The notes below the pieces were generated by a model. That model had not been told where the DNA came from. It ran no database searches and saw nothing but the letters and a program-made list of their open reading frames with translations. From Massilia mucilaginosa (GTDB lineage Bacteria > Pseudomonadota > Gammaproteobacteria > Burkholderiales > Burkholderiaceae_D): a stretch of DNA of 64,000 nucleotides. A program made the translations under genes and the position numbers. Below, piece by piece: positions 9,110 through 17,764 of this stretch. The stretch lies in NCBI RefSeq assembly GCF_011682145.1, contig NZ_WHJH01000001.1:310001-374000 (forward strand). The letters run 5' to 3'. Each line of letters begins with the position of its first letter. The first letter of the stretch is position 1.

Positions 9110-10339
9110 ATGAACATTCTCCTCATCAATCACTACGCCGGCTCGCTCAAGCACGGCATGGAATACCGCCCCTTCTACCTGGCGCGCGAATGGGTGCGGC
9201 TCGGGCACCGGGTGCGCATCGTCGCCTCGTCGCAATCGCACATCCGCGCCCAGGCGCCGCAACTGCACGGCCGCGACCAACTCGACGAAACCATCGACGG
9301 CGTCGAGTACCGCTGGGTCGCCACGCCGGCTTACCGGGGCAATGGCGCGGCACGGGTGGCCAACATGCTCGCGTTCGTGACGCACCTGCACCTGCACGCG
9401 CGCCGACTCGCCGCCGAGTTCGCACCCGATGCCGTCATCGCGTCGAGCACCTACCCGCTCGACATCTGGCCTGCGCACCGCATCGCCCGCTTCGCCGGCG
9501 CGCGCCTGCTGTTCGAACTGCACGACCTGTGGCCGCTCTCGCCAATCGAACTGGGCGGCTATTCGCGCTGGCATCCGTTCATCATGCTGCTGCAGGCGGC
9601 CGAAGACTACGCCTGCCGCAACGCCTGCGCCATCGTCTCGATCCTGCCCAAGGTGCGCGACCACCTCGAAGCGCACGGCATGGCGCCGCACAAACTGCAC
9701 ATCGTGCCCAACGGCGCCGACCCGGCCGAATGGCTGGCCGAGCCGCCCGCGCTCGGCGGCATGGCCGGCGCCCGCCTGGCCGCGCTGCGCAGCGACGGCA
9801 AGTTCATCGTCGGCTACGCCGGCACCCACGGTCTGGCCAACGCGCTCGACACCCTGCTCGACGCCGCGCGCCTCATGGCCGACCCGCGCATCGCCTTCGT
9901 GCTGGCCGGCGGCGGGCCCGAAAAGCCGCGCCTGGTGCGACTGGCCAGGGAGCGCGGCCTGCACAACGTGCATTTTCTCGACCCGGTGCCCAAGCGGGAA
10001 GTGCCGGCCCTGCTGGCGTATTTCGACGTGGCCTACATCGGCTGGCAGCGCCAGCGCCTGTACCGCTACGGCATCGCCCCCAACAAACTGATCGACTACA
10101 TGATGGCCGGCCGCCCCATCCTGCATTCGGTCGAGGCCGGCAACGACCCGGTCGCCGACGCCGGTTGCGGCCTGACCGTGGCGCCGCAGGACCCGATCGC
10201 GGTGGCGCACGGCTTGCTGGCCCTGTTCACGCTCGACCGGCAGGAGCGCGACGCCGCCGGCGAACGCGGACGCGCCTACGCCATGGCCAACCTGAGCTAT
10301 CCGGTGCTGGGCCGGCGCTTCTTGCAGGCGTGCGCGTGA
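9110..10339 (+). CDS. Glycosyltransferase family 4 (WbuB-like)
   Basis: A 409-residue GT-B glycosyltransferase. The N-terminus [19 protein letters not shown] and the region [20 protein letters not shown] are typical of the WbuB/WbpH-like group of GT4 enzymes that use UDP-N-acetyl amino sugars. The donor site has [11 protein letters not shown] near residue 200 and [22 protein letters not shown] near 325. It probably transfers one of the amino sugars produced by this cluster. The stop codon overlaps an ATG (TGATG at 10337-10341) that opens a doubtful small reading frame. Confidence 0.85.
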   Translation: MNILLINHYAGSLKHGMEYRPFYLAREWVRLGHRVRIVASSQSHIRAQAPQLHGRDQLDETIDGVEYRWVATPAYRGNGAARVANMLAFVTHLHLHARRLAAEFAPDAVIASSTYPLDIWPAHRIARFAGARLLFELHDLWPLSPIELGGYSRWHPFIMLLQAAEDYACRNACAIVSILPKVRDHLEAHGMAPHKLHIVPNGADPAEWLAEPPALGGMAGARLAALRSDGKFIVGYAGTHGLANALDTLLDAARLMADPRIAFVLAGGGPEKPRLVRLARERGLHNVHFLDPVPKREVPALLAYFDVAYIGWQRQRLYRYGIAPNKLIDYMMAGRPILHSVEAGNDPVADAGCGLTVAPQDPIAVAHGLLALFTLDRQERDAAGERGRAYAMANLSYPVLGRRFLQACA

Positions 10340-10635
10340 TGAACACCGTCCGTTCCCAACAGCCGCCACATGCCGGCGCCGACCGCAACGACCGCAACCA
10401 CGGGGGCCGCGTCGACGCCGCTACGGCAAGCGGCAAAGCCGTCCGCGGGCGCGGCAAGCCTGGCCCTGCCACGCACTGTCTTGCGGCGCAGCCAGCGCAA
10501 CACACCAACGCGTCGGCCTTCGGCGCGGCGAGCGCGACCGCACAACGCATTGGCGCGCAACGCGGCGATGTCGACCGAACAACAGATCCGCGTGCGGCGC
10601 AGCCACACCGTGCCACCAAACTCATGGAGCCTTGA
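10339..10635 (+). CDS. Doubtful 98-codon reading frame filling an operon gap
   Basis: This frame starts in a TGATG overlap with the upstream glycosyltransferase gene and ends two bases before the next start codon, so it exactly fills the only large gap of this part of the operon. The predicted protein has no hydrophobic segment, no recognisable motif and a biased Ala/Arg/Gly/Thr composition. It reads like translated non-coding DNA or the remains of a decayed gene. Another plus-strand frame over the same bases is similarly open. I list it because of its position, not because of its sequence. Confidence 0.25.
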   Translation: MNTVRSQQPPHAGADRNDRNHGGRVDAATASGKAVRGRGKPGPATHCLAAQPAQHTNASAFGAASATAQRIGAQRGDVDRTTDPRAAQPHRATKLMEP

Positions 10636-10637
10636 TC

Positions 10638-11834
10638 ATGCCTGAAGACCTGACACCCACACCGGATGCGGCCGCGCTCGATTCACCTCCTTTCCTGCCC
10701 TTTGCCCTGCCCGACATCGGCGATGAAGAAATCGCCGCCGTGGTCGACTGCCTGCGCTCGGGCTGGGTCACCACCGGCCCGCGCACGCGCCAGTTCGAAC
10801 ACGCCTTCGCCGCCTATCTGGGCGGCAACGTGGACGCCATCTCCGTCAACTCCGCCACCGCCGGCCTGCACCTGGCGCTCGAAGCGCTCGGCATCGGCCC
10901 CGGCGACGAAGTCATCGTACCGACCCTGACCTTCACCGCCACAGCCGAAGTGGTGCGTTACCTCGGCGCGCACCCGATCCTGGTCGACGCCGACCCGGAC
11001 ACCCTCAATCTGTCGCTGACAGCCATCGAGGCCGCCATCGGGCCGCGCACGCGCGCCATCATTCCCGTGCACTACGCCGGCCTGGCTTGCGACATGGACG
11101 GCATCCTGGCCCTGGCCGCCGCCTACGGCCTGAACGTCGTCGAAGACGCCGCGCACGCCTTTCCCACCCTGTACAAGGGCCAGCTGGTCGGCACGCTGGC
11201 AAGCGACGCCACCGTGTTCAGCTTCTACGCCAACAAAACCATGACCACCGGCGAAGGCGGCATGGTCGTCACGCGCGACGCCAGCGTGGCGCGCCGCGTG
11301 CGCCTGATGCGCATCCATGGCATCAGCCAGGACGCCTTCGAGCGCTATACGTCGCGCACCCCGGCGTGGTTCTATGACGTGGTTGCGGCCGGCTACAAAT
11401 ACAATCTGACCGACCTGGCCTCCGCCATGGGCATCGAACAATTGCGCAAGATCGACCGTTTTCTTGTGCGCCGCGAGCAGTTGGCGCAAGCCTACAACAG
11501 CGGCCTGCGAGGCTTGCCGCTGCGCCTTCCTCCCGCACCCGAGCCCGGCAGCAGCCATGCCTGGCACCTGTACGTGGTGCGGCTGCAAGCCGGCGCCAGG
11601 CTGGGCCGTGACGAACTGATCGCGCGTCTCTCCGAACGCGGCATCGGTACCAGCGTGCACTTCATTCCCCTGCACCGCCATCCGTTCTGGCGCGACTATT
11701 ACCGCCTCAGTCCGGAACAGTTCCCGGTGGCCGAGGCCAGCTTTGCCTGCATGCTGTCGCTGCCTCTTTACACGCGCATGAGCGATGCCGACCAGCAGCG
11801 CATCATCGACAACCTGCGCGAGCTGCTGACATGA
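10638..11834 (+). CDS. DegT/DnrJ/EryC1 aminotransferase (second in cluster)
   Basis: A 398-residue PLP aminotransferase. It shows [20 protein letters not shown] at the N-terminus, [15 protein letters not shown] (cofactor pocket) and [16 protein letters not shown] (Schiff-base Lys). This group typically makes 4-amino-4,6-dideoxy sugars (PglE/WecE/ArnB-like) and so differs from the WbpE-like enzyme upstream. Its placement right before a PglC-like initiating transferase suggests a bacillosamine-type or similar 4-amino sugar at the reducing end; this is inference. No matching 4,6-dehydratase is in the window. ATG 10638, with GGAGC upstream, is preferred to TTG 10632. It overlaps the next gene by 4 bases. 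Confidence 0.85.
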   Translation: MPEDLTPTPDAAALDSPPFLPFALPDIGDEEIAAVVDCLRSGWVTTGPRTRQFEHAFAAYLGGNVDAISVNSATAGLHLALEALGIGPGDEVIVPTLTFTATAEVVRYLGAHPILVDADPDTLNLSLTAIEAAIGPRTRAIIPVHYAGLACDMDGILALAAAYGLNVVEDAAHAFPTLYKGQLVGTLASDATVFSFYANKTMTTGEGGMVVTRDASVARRVRLMRIHGISQDAFERYTSRTPAWFYDVVAAGYKYNLTDLASAMGIEQLRKIDRFLVRREQLAQAYNSGLRGLPLRLPPAPEPGSSHAWHLYVVRLQAGARLGRDELIARLSERGIGTSVHFIPLHRHPFWRDYYRLSPEQFPVAEASFACMLSLPLYTRMSDADQQRIIDNLRELLT

Positions 11835-12421
11835 CCAAGCGCCTTTTCGATCTGGTGGCGGCGCTGGCCGGGCTGCTGGTGCTCGCTCCGCTGTTCGCCG
11901 TCATCGCCGTCTGCATTCGATTGGACTCGCCAGGGCCGGCCTGGTTCCGTCAACAGCGCATCGGGCGTCACGGCGTGCCATTCGACATCATCAAGTTCCG
12001 CACCATGCGCGTGGACGCCGGCGACGGCGCCCAGCTCACCGTGGGTGCGGATGCGCGCATCACGCGGGTCGGCAAGTTCCTGCGGCACTACAAGATCGAT
12101 GAATTGCCGCAGCTGATCAACGTGGTCGAGGGCAGCATGAGTCTGGTTGGACCGCGCCCGGAAGTGCCGCGCTACGTTGCCTGCTATCCACCCGAGATGC
12201 GCAGCATCGTGCTGTCGGTCGCACCCGGCATTACCGACTGGGCCTCGATCTGCTACAAGGACGAGAACGCCATCCTGGGACGCAGCCCAGACCCCGAACG
12301 GGCCTATCTGGACACGATATTGCCCGCCAAGCTCGCCTACAACGTGCGCTATGTGCGCGAGCGCGGGTTCTGGACCGACCTGCGCATCATTTTCAGCACC
12401 CTTGCGGCGCTGCTGCGCTGA
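11831..12421 (+). CDS. Initiating sugar-phosphate transferase, PglC/WcaJ catalytic type
   Basis: A 196-residue monotopic phosphoglycosyl transferase containing only the minimal catalytic module. One N-terminal membrane helix ([20 protein letters not shown]) is followed by [20 protein letters not shown], the catalytic YKIDELPQL (Asp-Glu dyad) and [13 protein letters not shown]. The family moves a sugar-1-phosphate from UDP-sugar to undecaprenyl phosphate to begin the repeat unit. The short length matches PglC/WeeH rather than the long WcaJ/EpsL proteins. It overlaps the aminotransferase gene by ATGA, which suggests that enzyme makes its substrate. Confidence 0.88.
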   Translation: MTKRLFDLVAALAGLLVLAPLFAVIAVCIRLDSPGPAWFRQQRIGRHGVPFDIIKFRTMRVDAGDGAQLTVGADARITRVGKFLRHYKIDELPQLINVVEGSMSLVGPRPEVPRYVACYPPEMRSIVLSVAPGITDWASICYKDENAILGRSPDPERAYLDTILPAKLAYNVRYVRERGFWTDLRIIFSTLAALLR

Positions 12422-12431
12422 CGAGCCGACC

Positions 12432-13025
12432 ATGAGCGCGCCGACCTTCCTCCTGCACCTGGGCGACCCGCGCGTGACGATGCCGCTCGGCCTTGCCCTG
12501 CTGGCATGGATGCTGGCGGCGCGCGCATGGCGCATGGCGCTCTGGTGGGGCGTGCTGTTGGGCGCCGGACTGGGCCTGGTGGGCGTCAGCAAGATCGTCT
12601 TTCTCGGCTGGGGCGGCGGCGTGCCGTGGCTCGGCTACAAGGCGCTCAGTGGCCATGCGGCCGGCGTCAGCGCGGTGTTTCCGATGCTGTTCTGGATGCT
12701 CGCGCATGGACGCGCCGATGGCTGGCAGGGCCGCGCACTCCGTATCGGCCTCGGCTTGGGCGCACTGATCGGTGCGCTGCTGGTGGTGGGCGATCAGCAC
12801 AGCGTGGCGGAGGCGCTGGCCGGCTGCCTGCTGGGCGCGGCGGTCTGCCTCGGCAGCATCCGGCTGGGGGCTGCCGGCATGCCCGCGTTGCCATTGAAGG
12901 GGCTGCTGCTGGCCATGCTGGCGCTGTTCACGGCGGCATGGCTGATGAAGTGGGCCCACCTCGGCTACTGGATGATCCGCGCCGCGCGCCTGCTTACCGG
13001 CAACACCTACGTCTACCCTTTGTAG
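12432..13025 (+). CDS. PAP2-like membrane phosphatase
   Basis: A 197-residue membrane protein with about six hydrophobic helices. The segment YKALSGHAAGVSAVFPMLF carries the SGH core of the PAP2 phosphatase signature, and VVGDQHSVAEALAGCLLG supplies the later H-x3-E/D-like motif with its histidine. The first motif (KX6RP) is not obvious, so activity is uncertain. PAP2 proteins in such clusters recycle undecaprenyl pyrophosphate or dephosphorylate lipid intermediates. It follows the initiating transferase gene by 10 bases. Confidence 0.65.
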   Translation: MSAPTFLLHLGDPRVTMPLGLALLAWMLAARAWRMALWWGVLLGAGLGLVGVSKIVFLGWGGGVPWLGYKALSGHAAGVSAVFPMLFWMLAHGRADGWQGRALRIGLGLGALIGALLVVGDQHSVAEALAGCLLGAAVCLGSIRLGAAGMPALPLKGLLLAMLALFTAAWLMKWAHLGYWMIRAARLLTGNTYVYPL

Positions 13026-13122
13026 ATCGACAAACCAAACACTCATGGGAAAACCCATCATGAACCCACATCCGATGCCCAGCATCCGCTTTCTGAAAGA
13101 AAGCCAGCTGGGGGAAGACTCC

Positions 13123-14256
13123 ATGCACTCCCTGCTCATTTCCTTGTTGCGCGGCCTGGCGGCCATCGAGGTGGCCGCCGCGCACTTGCGCGCCGGGTTC
13201 TTTCCCGGCCTGCGCACACTGGAAGATCCCGCCTTGTGGTATCAGGCCCTGGCATTCCTGACCGGCTTCGCGCACCAGGCCGTTGTAGTGTTTTTCCTGA
13301 TCAGCGGCTGGCTGGTGGGCGGCAGCCTGCTCAACAAGCTGGGCCAGCCGCATGCCATCAAGGCATATGCGATCGACCGCGTGACGCGCCTGTGGACGGT
13401 GCTGCTTCCGACGTTTGTGCTGATCCTGGCGAGCGGCATCGTCAGCGGCGTGATCGATCCGCACACGCCCGATTTTTCACGCACCAACGATTATTCGTTG
13501 ACTGCGCTGATCGGCAACCTGTTCGGACTGCAAACCATCGTCGTACCGGAATTTGGCGCGAACTTCCCGCTCTGGAGCCTGTCCAATGAAACGTGGTACT
13601 ACGTGATGTTTCCATTGCTGGTCATGTGCGTGGCGGCGGGGAGGGGCACGCGACGGGTGCTGGCGGCGCTCGTGTTGCTGTTAATTGGCATGCTGTTGCC
13701 GTTCGATATGGTGCTGTACTTCACGATCTGGCTGCTTGGTGCGGCATTCTCGCGCGTGCGCGTGGAATGCGGCATGCCCTTGCGGGCGCTGCTGCTGGAG
13801 GTGCTGGCGATTGCGTCGGTGGTGTTCAGATTGAAGGGTAGCAATGATGACATGGTGCTCGCGTCGTTCCCGCAGGACTTGCTGCTGAGCGTGCTGTTCC
13901 TGCTGTTTTTGTCGAGTACGGTGAACCCCTTGCCGGCGGATCAGCGCTTTGTTGCGCCATTGCGGCGCGTGGCGGTATTCTTTTCGAATTTTTCGTTCAC
14001 GCTGTACGTGGTGCATGTTCCGGTGCTGGGCATCATGGGCTACCTTGGCATGACCTTGTTCGGGCGCCGGCAGTTTTCCGCCGGTAGTTTGGCAGATCTG
14101 GGAATCTACCTGGGCATGCTGGCGATGGTGATTGTGTGTGCGTACGGTTTCTATCTGCTGTTCGAAGCACGGACTTACGCAGTGCGGCGCTGGGTCAAGG
14201 AGTTGTTGATGGCCAGGGCAGACATGGCACCACGCTCGGCGCCCGCGAAGCGCTGA
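13123..14256 (+). CDS. Acyltransferase family 3 (OatA/WecH-like) membrane protein
   Basis: A 377-residue polytopic protein with about ten helices. The N-terminus LLRGLAAIEVAAAHLRAGFF contains the catalytic-type histidine of acyltransferase-3 proteins. VFFLISGWLVGGSL and WSLSNETWYYVMFPLL (the family's W-S-L-x-x-E) are clear. It likely O-acetylates the polysaccharide at the membrane. I choose ATG 13123 because GGGGAAG sits 6-7 bases upstream and the domain begins right there; in-frame ATGs at 13045 and 13060 lack a good ribosome-binding site. It is the last gene of the plus-strand cluster. Confidence 0.8.
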   Translation: MHSLLISLLRGLAAIEVAAAHLRAGFFPGLRTLEDPALWYQALAFLTGFAHQAVVVFFLISGWLVGGSLLNKLGQPHAIKAYAIDRVTRLWTVLLPTFVLILASGIVSGVIDPHTPDFSRTNDYSLTALIGNLFGLQTIVVPEFGANFPLWSLSNETWYYVMFPLLVMCVAAGRGTRRVLAALVLLLIGMLLPFDMVLYFTIWLLGAAFSRVRVECGMPLRALLLEVLAIASVVFRLKGSNDDMVLASFPQDLLLSVLFLLFLSSTVNPLPADQRFVAPLRRVAVFFSNFSFTLYVVHVPVLGIMGYLGMTLFGRRQFSAGSLADLGIYLGMLAMVIVCAYGFYLLFEARTYAVRRWVKELLMARADMAPRSAPAKR

Positions 14257-14271
14257 GCAAGAGCGCCACCT

Positions 14272-14299
14272 CGTCGCACCCACGCAGGCGGGTGCGACG
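14272..14299. terminator. Strong hairpin between convergent genes
   Basis: A perfect 10-bp stem (CGTCGCACCC / GGGTGCGACG) with an 8-base loop lies 16 bases after the acyltransferase stop, between genes converging on this spot. There is no T-tract on either side, so it may only protect 3' ends or slow polymerase. Confidence 0.5.
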
Positions 14300-14389
14300 G
14301 CGGTCATACGGTGGTGGGACCTTGCGGCGGTGGTGCGCGGGCTGACGGTGACGCGCAGGTCGAACAGCGCTGGGCGCTTACGACACTGC

Positions 14390-15103
14390 TCAGCCAGGCT
14401 TGCGCGCCATGTAGATAAAGTGCGAGCGCAGCGGCGGCGCGAACGTCACGAGCAGCTCGGACAGGATGCGCGGTGCGCCACCGAGCCGCCTTGCGATGGG
14501 CGGCGCCAGCAGCAGCGTGCGGTAGCGGCTCTCCGCCGCCGGCCACATCCGCCGCAACTCGCCACGCGCGACGCGGCGCACGTTCGGGTTGCGCGGGTTG
14601 TTGTAGCGGAAGTCGAACAGCATGCACCAGCCGCCCGGCGCCACGCTGCGCCACATGTCGCGCGCCAGCGCCGCCCGCGCGTCCGTTCCCAGGATCGATG
14701 AAAACACGGTGTTGGCCACCACCAGGTCGAAGCTGCCCGGTGCGGCAAAGTCGAGATCGCCCAAGTGCCAGCGGATGCCAGGCGCACTGCGCATGCGCGC
14801 CAGCACCAGCCGCTGCTCCTGGTATTCGGTACCCACCAGCCGGCAGGGATCGGCGCCCCAGTCGACCAGCTGGCGCAGAAAGCCGCCCGAACCGCAGCCC
14901 ACGTCAAGCACGCGCAGCTTGCCAAGTTCGGCGCCGAGCGTTCGCGCCAGCAGGCTGCCGGTAACCCGGCAGCGCGCCGCGTCCTGCTCCATGACCTCCG
15001 GACGGTGCCACGCGTACGCGGCGATACGCTCTTGCGCCAGCCAGGCGCGGTAAACGGAACGGATGCGTTCCTGTTCGATGGCATGTTCGTCAAGTAGGCC
15101 CAT
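14390..15103 (-). CDS. Class I SAM-dependent methyltransferase
   Basis: A 237-residue methyltransferase. Motif I is LRVLDVGCGSGGFLRQLV near residue 63, motif II LVGTEYQEQRL near 90, and motif IV/post-I FDLVVANTVFSSIL near 125. RYNNPRNPNVRRVARGELRR follows. The C-terminal LSELLVTFAPPLRSHFIYMARK is a usual final strand. Its acceptor is unknown; the position between two EPS blocks suggests modification of a sugar or lipid intermediate. It lies 54 bases after the beta-helix lipoprotein gene on the same strand and could be co-transcribed with it. Confidence 0.8.
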   Translation of the reverse strand: MGLLDEHAIEQERIRSVYRAWLAQERIAAYAWHRPEVMEQDAARCRVTGSLLARTLGAELGKLRVLDVGCGSGGFLRQLVDWGADPCRLVGTEYQEQRLVLARMRSAPGIRWHLGDLDFAAPGSFDLVVANTVFSSILGTDARAALARDMWRSVAPGGWCMLFDFRYNNPRNPNVRRVARGELRRMWPAAESRYRTLLLAPPIARRLGGAPRILSELLVTFAPPLRSHFIYMARKPG

Positions 15104-15157
15104 GCCATCATCCTAACAAGCATGGCATGGGCCTTCCTTGACACTACCCACAAGCAC

Positions 15158-17527
15158 TCAATGCTGGTATGCGCCCAGGTCATAGCCCGTCGTTGCATTG
15201 CGCGGTTTGTTGTCGAAATCGACCGGCGCGGCATTGGTTGGCGTCCCTTTTCCGATCGCCGGCGAGGTCGGGCGCAGGTGCAAATCTGGCGTTCCGGTGC
15301 GCGTGTAGGAAACGAATTGCGGATCGGCACTCACTGTCCCGCTGTGCGTCAGGCCGTTCTTCAGGCTGAAATTATAGGTCGGGTTCTGGAACACCAGGTT
15401 GTTGGTATAGCGGTTGCGCGTGCCGGTCTGGCCCTGCTCGGAAATCCCCATCGCGTTGTCGTACACGATGTTGTTGGCGACGATGGTGTCGTTGTTCGGG
15501 CCGGTGGTGTGATAGTAGTCGCCGCCGCCGACAATGATGCCGGTGTGCGATGCCGTGACCGTATTGTTGGTGATGATCACATTGTTGGCATCGTGCCAGA
15601 GATGGATCCCGCCTTCGGCAACCCGGTACACCACGTTGTTTTTCACCGTGCCCGAGGTGCTGACGTAAATACCCTGAACGAATCGGCAGCCCACCGGTCC
15701 AATATCATGAACGAGATTGCCGACCACGTCGGACTTGATGCCGCGATAGTAACTGTCCACGCCGATGGCCGAACCGCCTGCGCTGGTACACGGGACGTTC
15801 TTGGCGATATGGTGCACCCAGTTGCCGCGAATCATGTCATAGGAGCCGCCGTTGTAGATGCCGTGCGTCCATTTGGTACCGGCCTGCGAGGTGGTGCCGT
15901 CGATATGGAAGCCGATGATGTCGGTATAGTTTCCACGGTTGTCCCATGCGGTGTCGTTCGATGAACTGGCTGGCGGGACGATTTTTGCGCCCCATTTGGT
16001 GCTGGACACATAATAGATGCGGCTCGCGGCGGTGCCGCTGACCGTTGTCTTGAAGCCGCCCGGATACGTTCCTTCCGCCACGTGGATGGTGGTGCTCGGC
16101 AAGGCGGCGCGCGAGGCCCGTGCAATCGTCTTGAATGGTGCCAACTTGGTGCCGGCGGCCGTATCGGAGCCATTGGGGGCCACGAAGAAATTGTAGGTCG
16201 TGGGCGGAATGGTCGGCTCGGGGACTGGGGTCGGCGTTGGTGTTGGTGTTGGCGTTGGCGTTGGCGTTGGCGTTGGCGTTGGCGTCGGCGTCGGCGTTGG
16301 CGTCGGCGTCGGCGTGCTGCCCGCGTGCTGATACGCGCCGATGTCGAAGCCGGTTTCGGCGGTCCGCGGTTTGCCGTCGAGGTCTGTCGCGGGCGCATCC
16401 ACCGGCAGTGCCGCGGCGTTGGCGGGCGAGGTACTCGCCGGGCGGTAGTCGCCGCCGCCGCTGCGCACGTAGTTGACGAACTGCGGATCGGCCGCCACCG
16501 TGCCGACCGGCTGCAGGCCGTTGTTCAACATGAAGGGAATACCGTTGCCGAAGATCAGATTGTTGCTGTAGCGGTTGTTAAGGCCGGTGGAACCAACTTC
16601 CAGCACGCCATAGCGGGCGTTATCGTAAACAATGTTGTTGCTGACCCGCGTGTGGTCATTCGGCACGCTGCCGTTGTAGCCGCCGTCGCCGCTGACCACG
16701 ATCCCGCTGGCGGCGTTGAAGACCGTGTTGTTGACCACCACGACGTTGGTCGCGTCATGCCACAGGCGAATGCCGGCATCGCTGACCGCATACACCAGGT
16801 TGTTGTCGACCCGGCTGCCCGCCGTATTGATATAGATGCCGAGATAGTTGGCGCAGCCGGCCGGCCCGACATCGTGCACGACGTTCGCGCTGACATCGTT
16901 GGCGCTGCCCTTGTAGTAACTGTCCGAGCCGATGCCGCCGCCGCTGGCAGCGCATGGCACGGTGCGGGCGATGTGATGCACGTGGTTGTTGCGCACTGTG
17001 CTGTAGGAGCCGCCGGTGTACAGGCCCGTCAGCCATTTTGTGCCGGCCTGGGCGGTGCTGCCGTCGACCTCGAAGCCGTCGATCTCGACGTGGCTGCCGC
17101 GATTATCCCAGGCTGCGGTGGTGGCGGAATTGGCGGGCGGCACGATCTTCGCGCCCCACTTCACTTCCGACACATAGCGGATCCGCGCTTCGGCGGTACC
17201 GCTGGCATTGGTGCGAAAGCCGCCGGGGTAAGTGCCCGGCAGCACACGGATGGTGGTGCCGGGCGTCGCGGCCTGGGCCGCGCGGGCGATGGTCTTGAAG
17301 GGCGCCGCCTGCGTGCCGGCATTGGTATCCGCGCCCGAGGGGGAGACATACAAGTCGAGCGGCGCCAGCGCGCCGTTGTACATCAGGGCTGCGAACTGCG
17401 GCGCCGGGGTCGGATTGCTGCCATTGCTGCTGGTACTGCCGCCGCAAGCGGACAGCAATACGGCAACGCCGCCGCAGATGCTCGCGTTAAAGCGGAAATC
17501 CGACGCAAAACTGGATAGCTTGTTCAT
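15158..17527 (-). CDS. Lipoprotein with two tandem right-handed beta-helix domains
   Basis: A 789-residue exported protein. The N-terminus ends its hydrophobic stretch with a lipobox (VAVLLSACGG), so it should be a lipoprotein. Two homologous halves follow. Each opens with a DUF1565-like segment (LYVSPSGADTNAGTQAAPFK at about residue 60 and FFVAPNGSDTAAGTKLAPFK at about 450), then parallel beta-helix turns sharing WGAKIVPPA, AWDNRG, QAGTKW and RLWHDA/HLWHDA. A (Thr-Pro)n linker of roughly 35 residues joins them. Such folds occur in polysaccharide lyases and epimerases, but no catalytic triad is evident. ATG 17527 is preceded by GAGGAA; TTG 17530 is less likely. It is downstream of wza-wzc, past a terminator. 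Confidence 0.8.
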   Translation of the reverse strand: MNKLSSFASDFRFNASICGGVAVLLSACGGSTSSNGSNPTPAPQFAALMYNGALAPLDLYVSPSGADTNAGTQAAPFKTIARAAQAATPGTTIRVLPGTYPGGFRTNASGTAEARIRYVSEVKWGAKIVPPANSATTAAWDNRGSHVEIDGFEVDGSTAQAGTKWLTGLYTGGSYSTVRNNHVHHIARTVPCAASGGGIGSDSYYKGSANDVSANVVHDVGPAGCANYLGIYINTAGSRVDNNLVYAVSDAGIRLWHDATNVVVVNNTVFNAASGIVVSGDGGYNGSVPNDHTRVSNNIVYDNARYGVLEVGSTGLNNRYSNNLIFGNGIPFMLNNGLQPVGTVAADPQFVNYVRSGGGDYRPASTSPANAAALPVDAPATDLDGKPRTAETGFDIGAYQHAGSTPTPTPTPTPTPTPTPTPTPTPTPTPTPTPVPEPTIPPTTYNFFVAPNGSDTAAGTKLAPFKTIARASRAALPSTTIHVAEGTYPGGFKTTVSGTAASRIYYVSSTKWGAKIVPPASSSNDTAWDNRGNYTDIIGFHIDGTTSQAGTKWTHGIYNGGSYDMIRGNWVHHIAKNVPCTSAGGSAIGVDSYYRGIKSDVVGNLVHDIGPVGCRFVQGIYVSTSGTVKNNVVYRVAEGGIHLWHDANNVIITNNTVTASHTGIIVGGGDYYHTTGPNNDTIVANNIVYDNAMGISEQGQTGTRNRYTNNLVFQNPTYNFSLKNGLTHSGTVSADPQFVSYTRTGTPDLHLRPTSPAIGKGTPTNAAPVDFDNKPRNATTGYDLGAYQH
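16230..16316 (-). repeat. GGCGTT/GGTGTT/GGCGTC hexamer repeat encoding (Thr-Pro)n linker
   Basis: About 14 consecutive 6-bp units encode alternating Thr-Pro between the two beta-helix domains. Units differ mostly at one third-codon position. Nearly identical units invite slippage, so the linker length probably varies between strains in steps of two residues without changing the frame. Confidence 0.85.
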
Positions 17528-17564
17528 CAAAAGTTCCTCGCTCAGTCAAGTAAATGAGCAAGGT

Positions 17565-17578
17565 TTGATCCATATCAA
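17565..17578. promoter_or_regulatory. Perfect FNR/CRP-type palindrome upstream of the beta-helix gene
   Basis: TTGAT-CCAT-ATCAA matches the FNR consensus TTGATNNNNATCAA exactly. Its centre is about 44 bases upstream of ATG 17527. That is too close to the start codon for a classical -41.5 activator site with a useful leader, and no -10 fits at that spacing. It may therefore act as a repressor site or serve a promoter I did not identify. Confidence 0.5.
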
Positions 17579-17666
17579 ATGATTAGGTTCATTGTTTACT
17601 GAAGTAAATTTACCGGTGTAATCAAATGATTAAAATCATTTTCTTCTAAGGAACGTCAAACGACAA

Positions 17667-17700
17667 AAACGCGGCAGGCCACTACCGGCCTGCCGCGTTT
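17667..17700 (-). terminator. Intrinsic terminator of the wza-wzc operon
   Basis: A perfect 14-bp stem (AAACGCGGCAGGCC / GGCCTGCCGCGTTT) with a 6-base loop lies 65 bases beyond the kinase gene stop. On the minus strand the stem is followed by a T-rich run (TTTTTGTCGTTTG), as expected for Rho-independent termination. It separates wza-wzc from the beta-helix gene. Confidence 0.85.
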
Positions 17701-17764
17701 CCAAGATGAAATTGATTGATGGATGAAAGCGCCGCTGAACCGCGCGCAACACCATGCAGACCGC

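Noticed and set aside
16230-16316. Possible CRISPR or minisatellite array
   Set aside because: Units are 6 bp without spacers and stay in frame inside a coding linker (Thr-Pro repeat).
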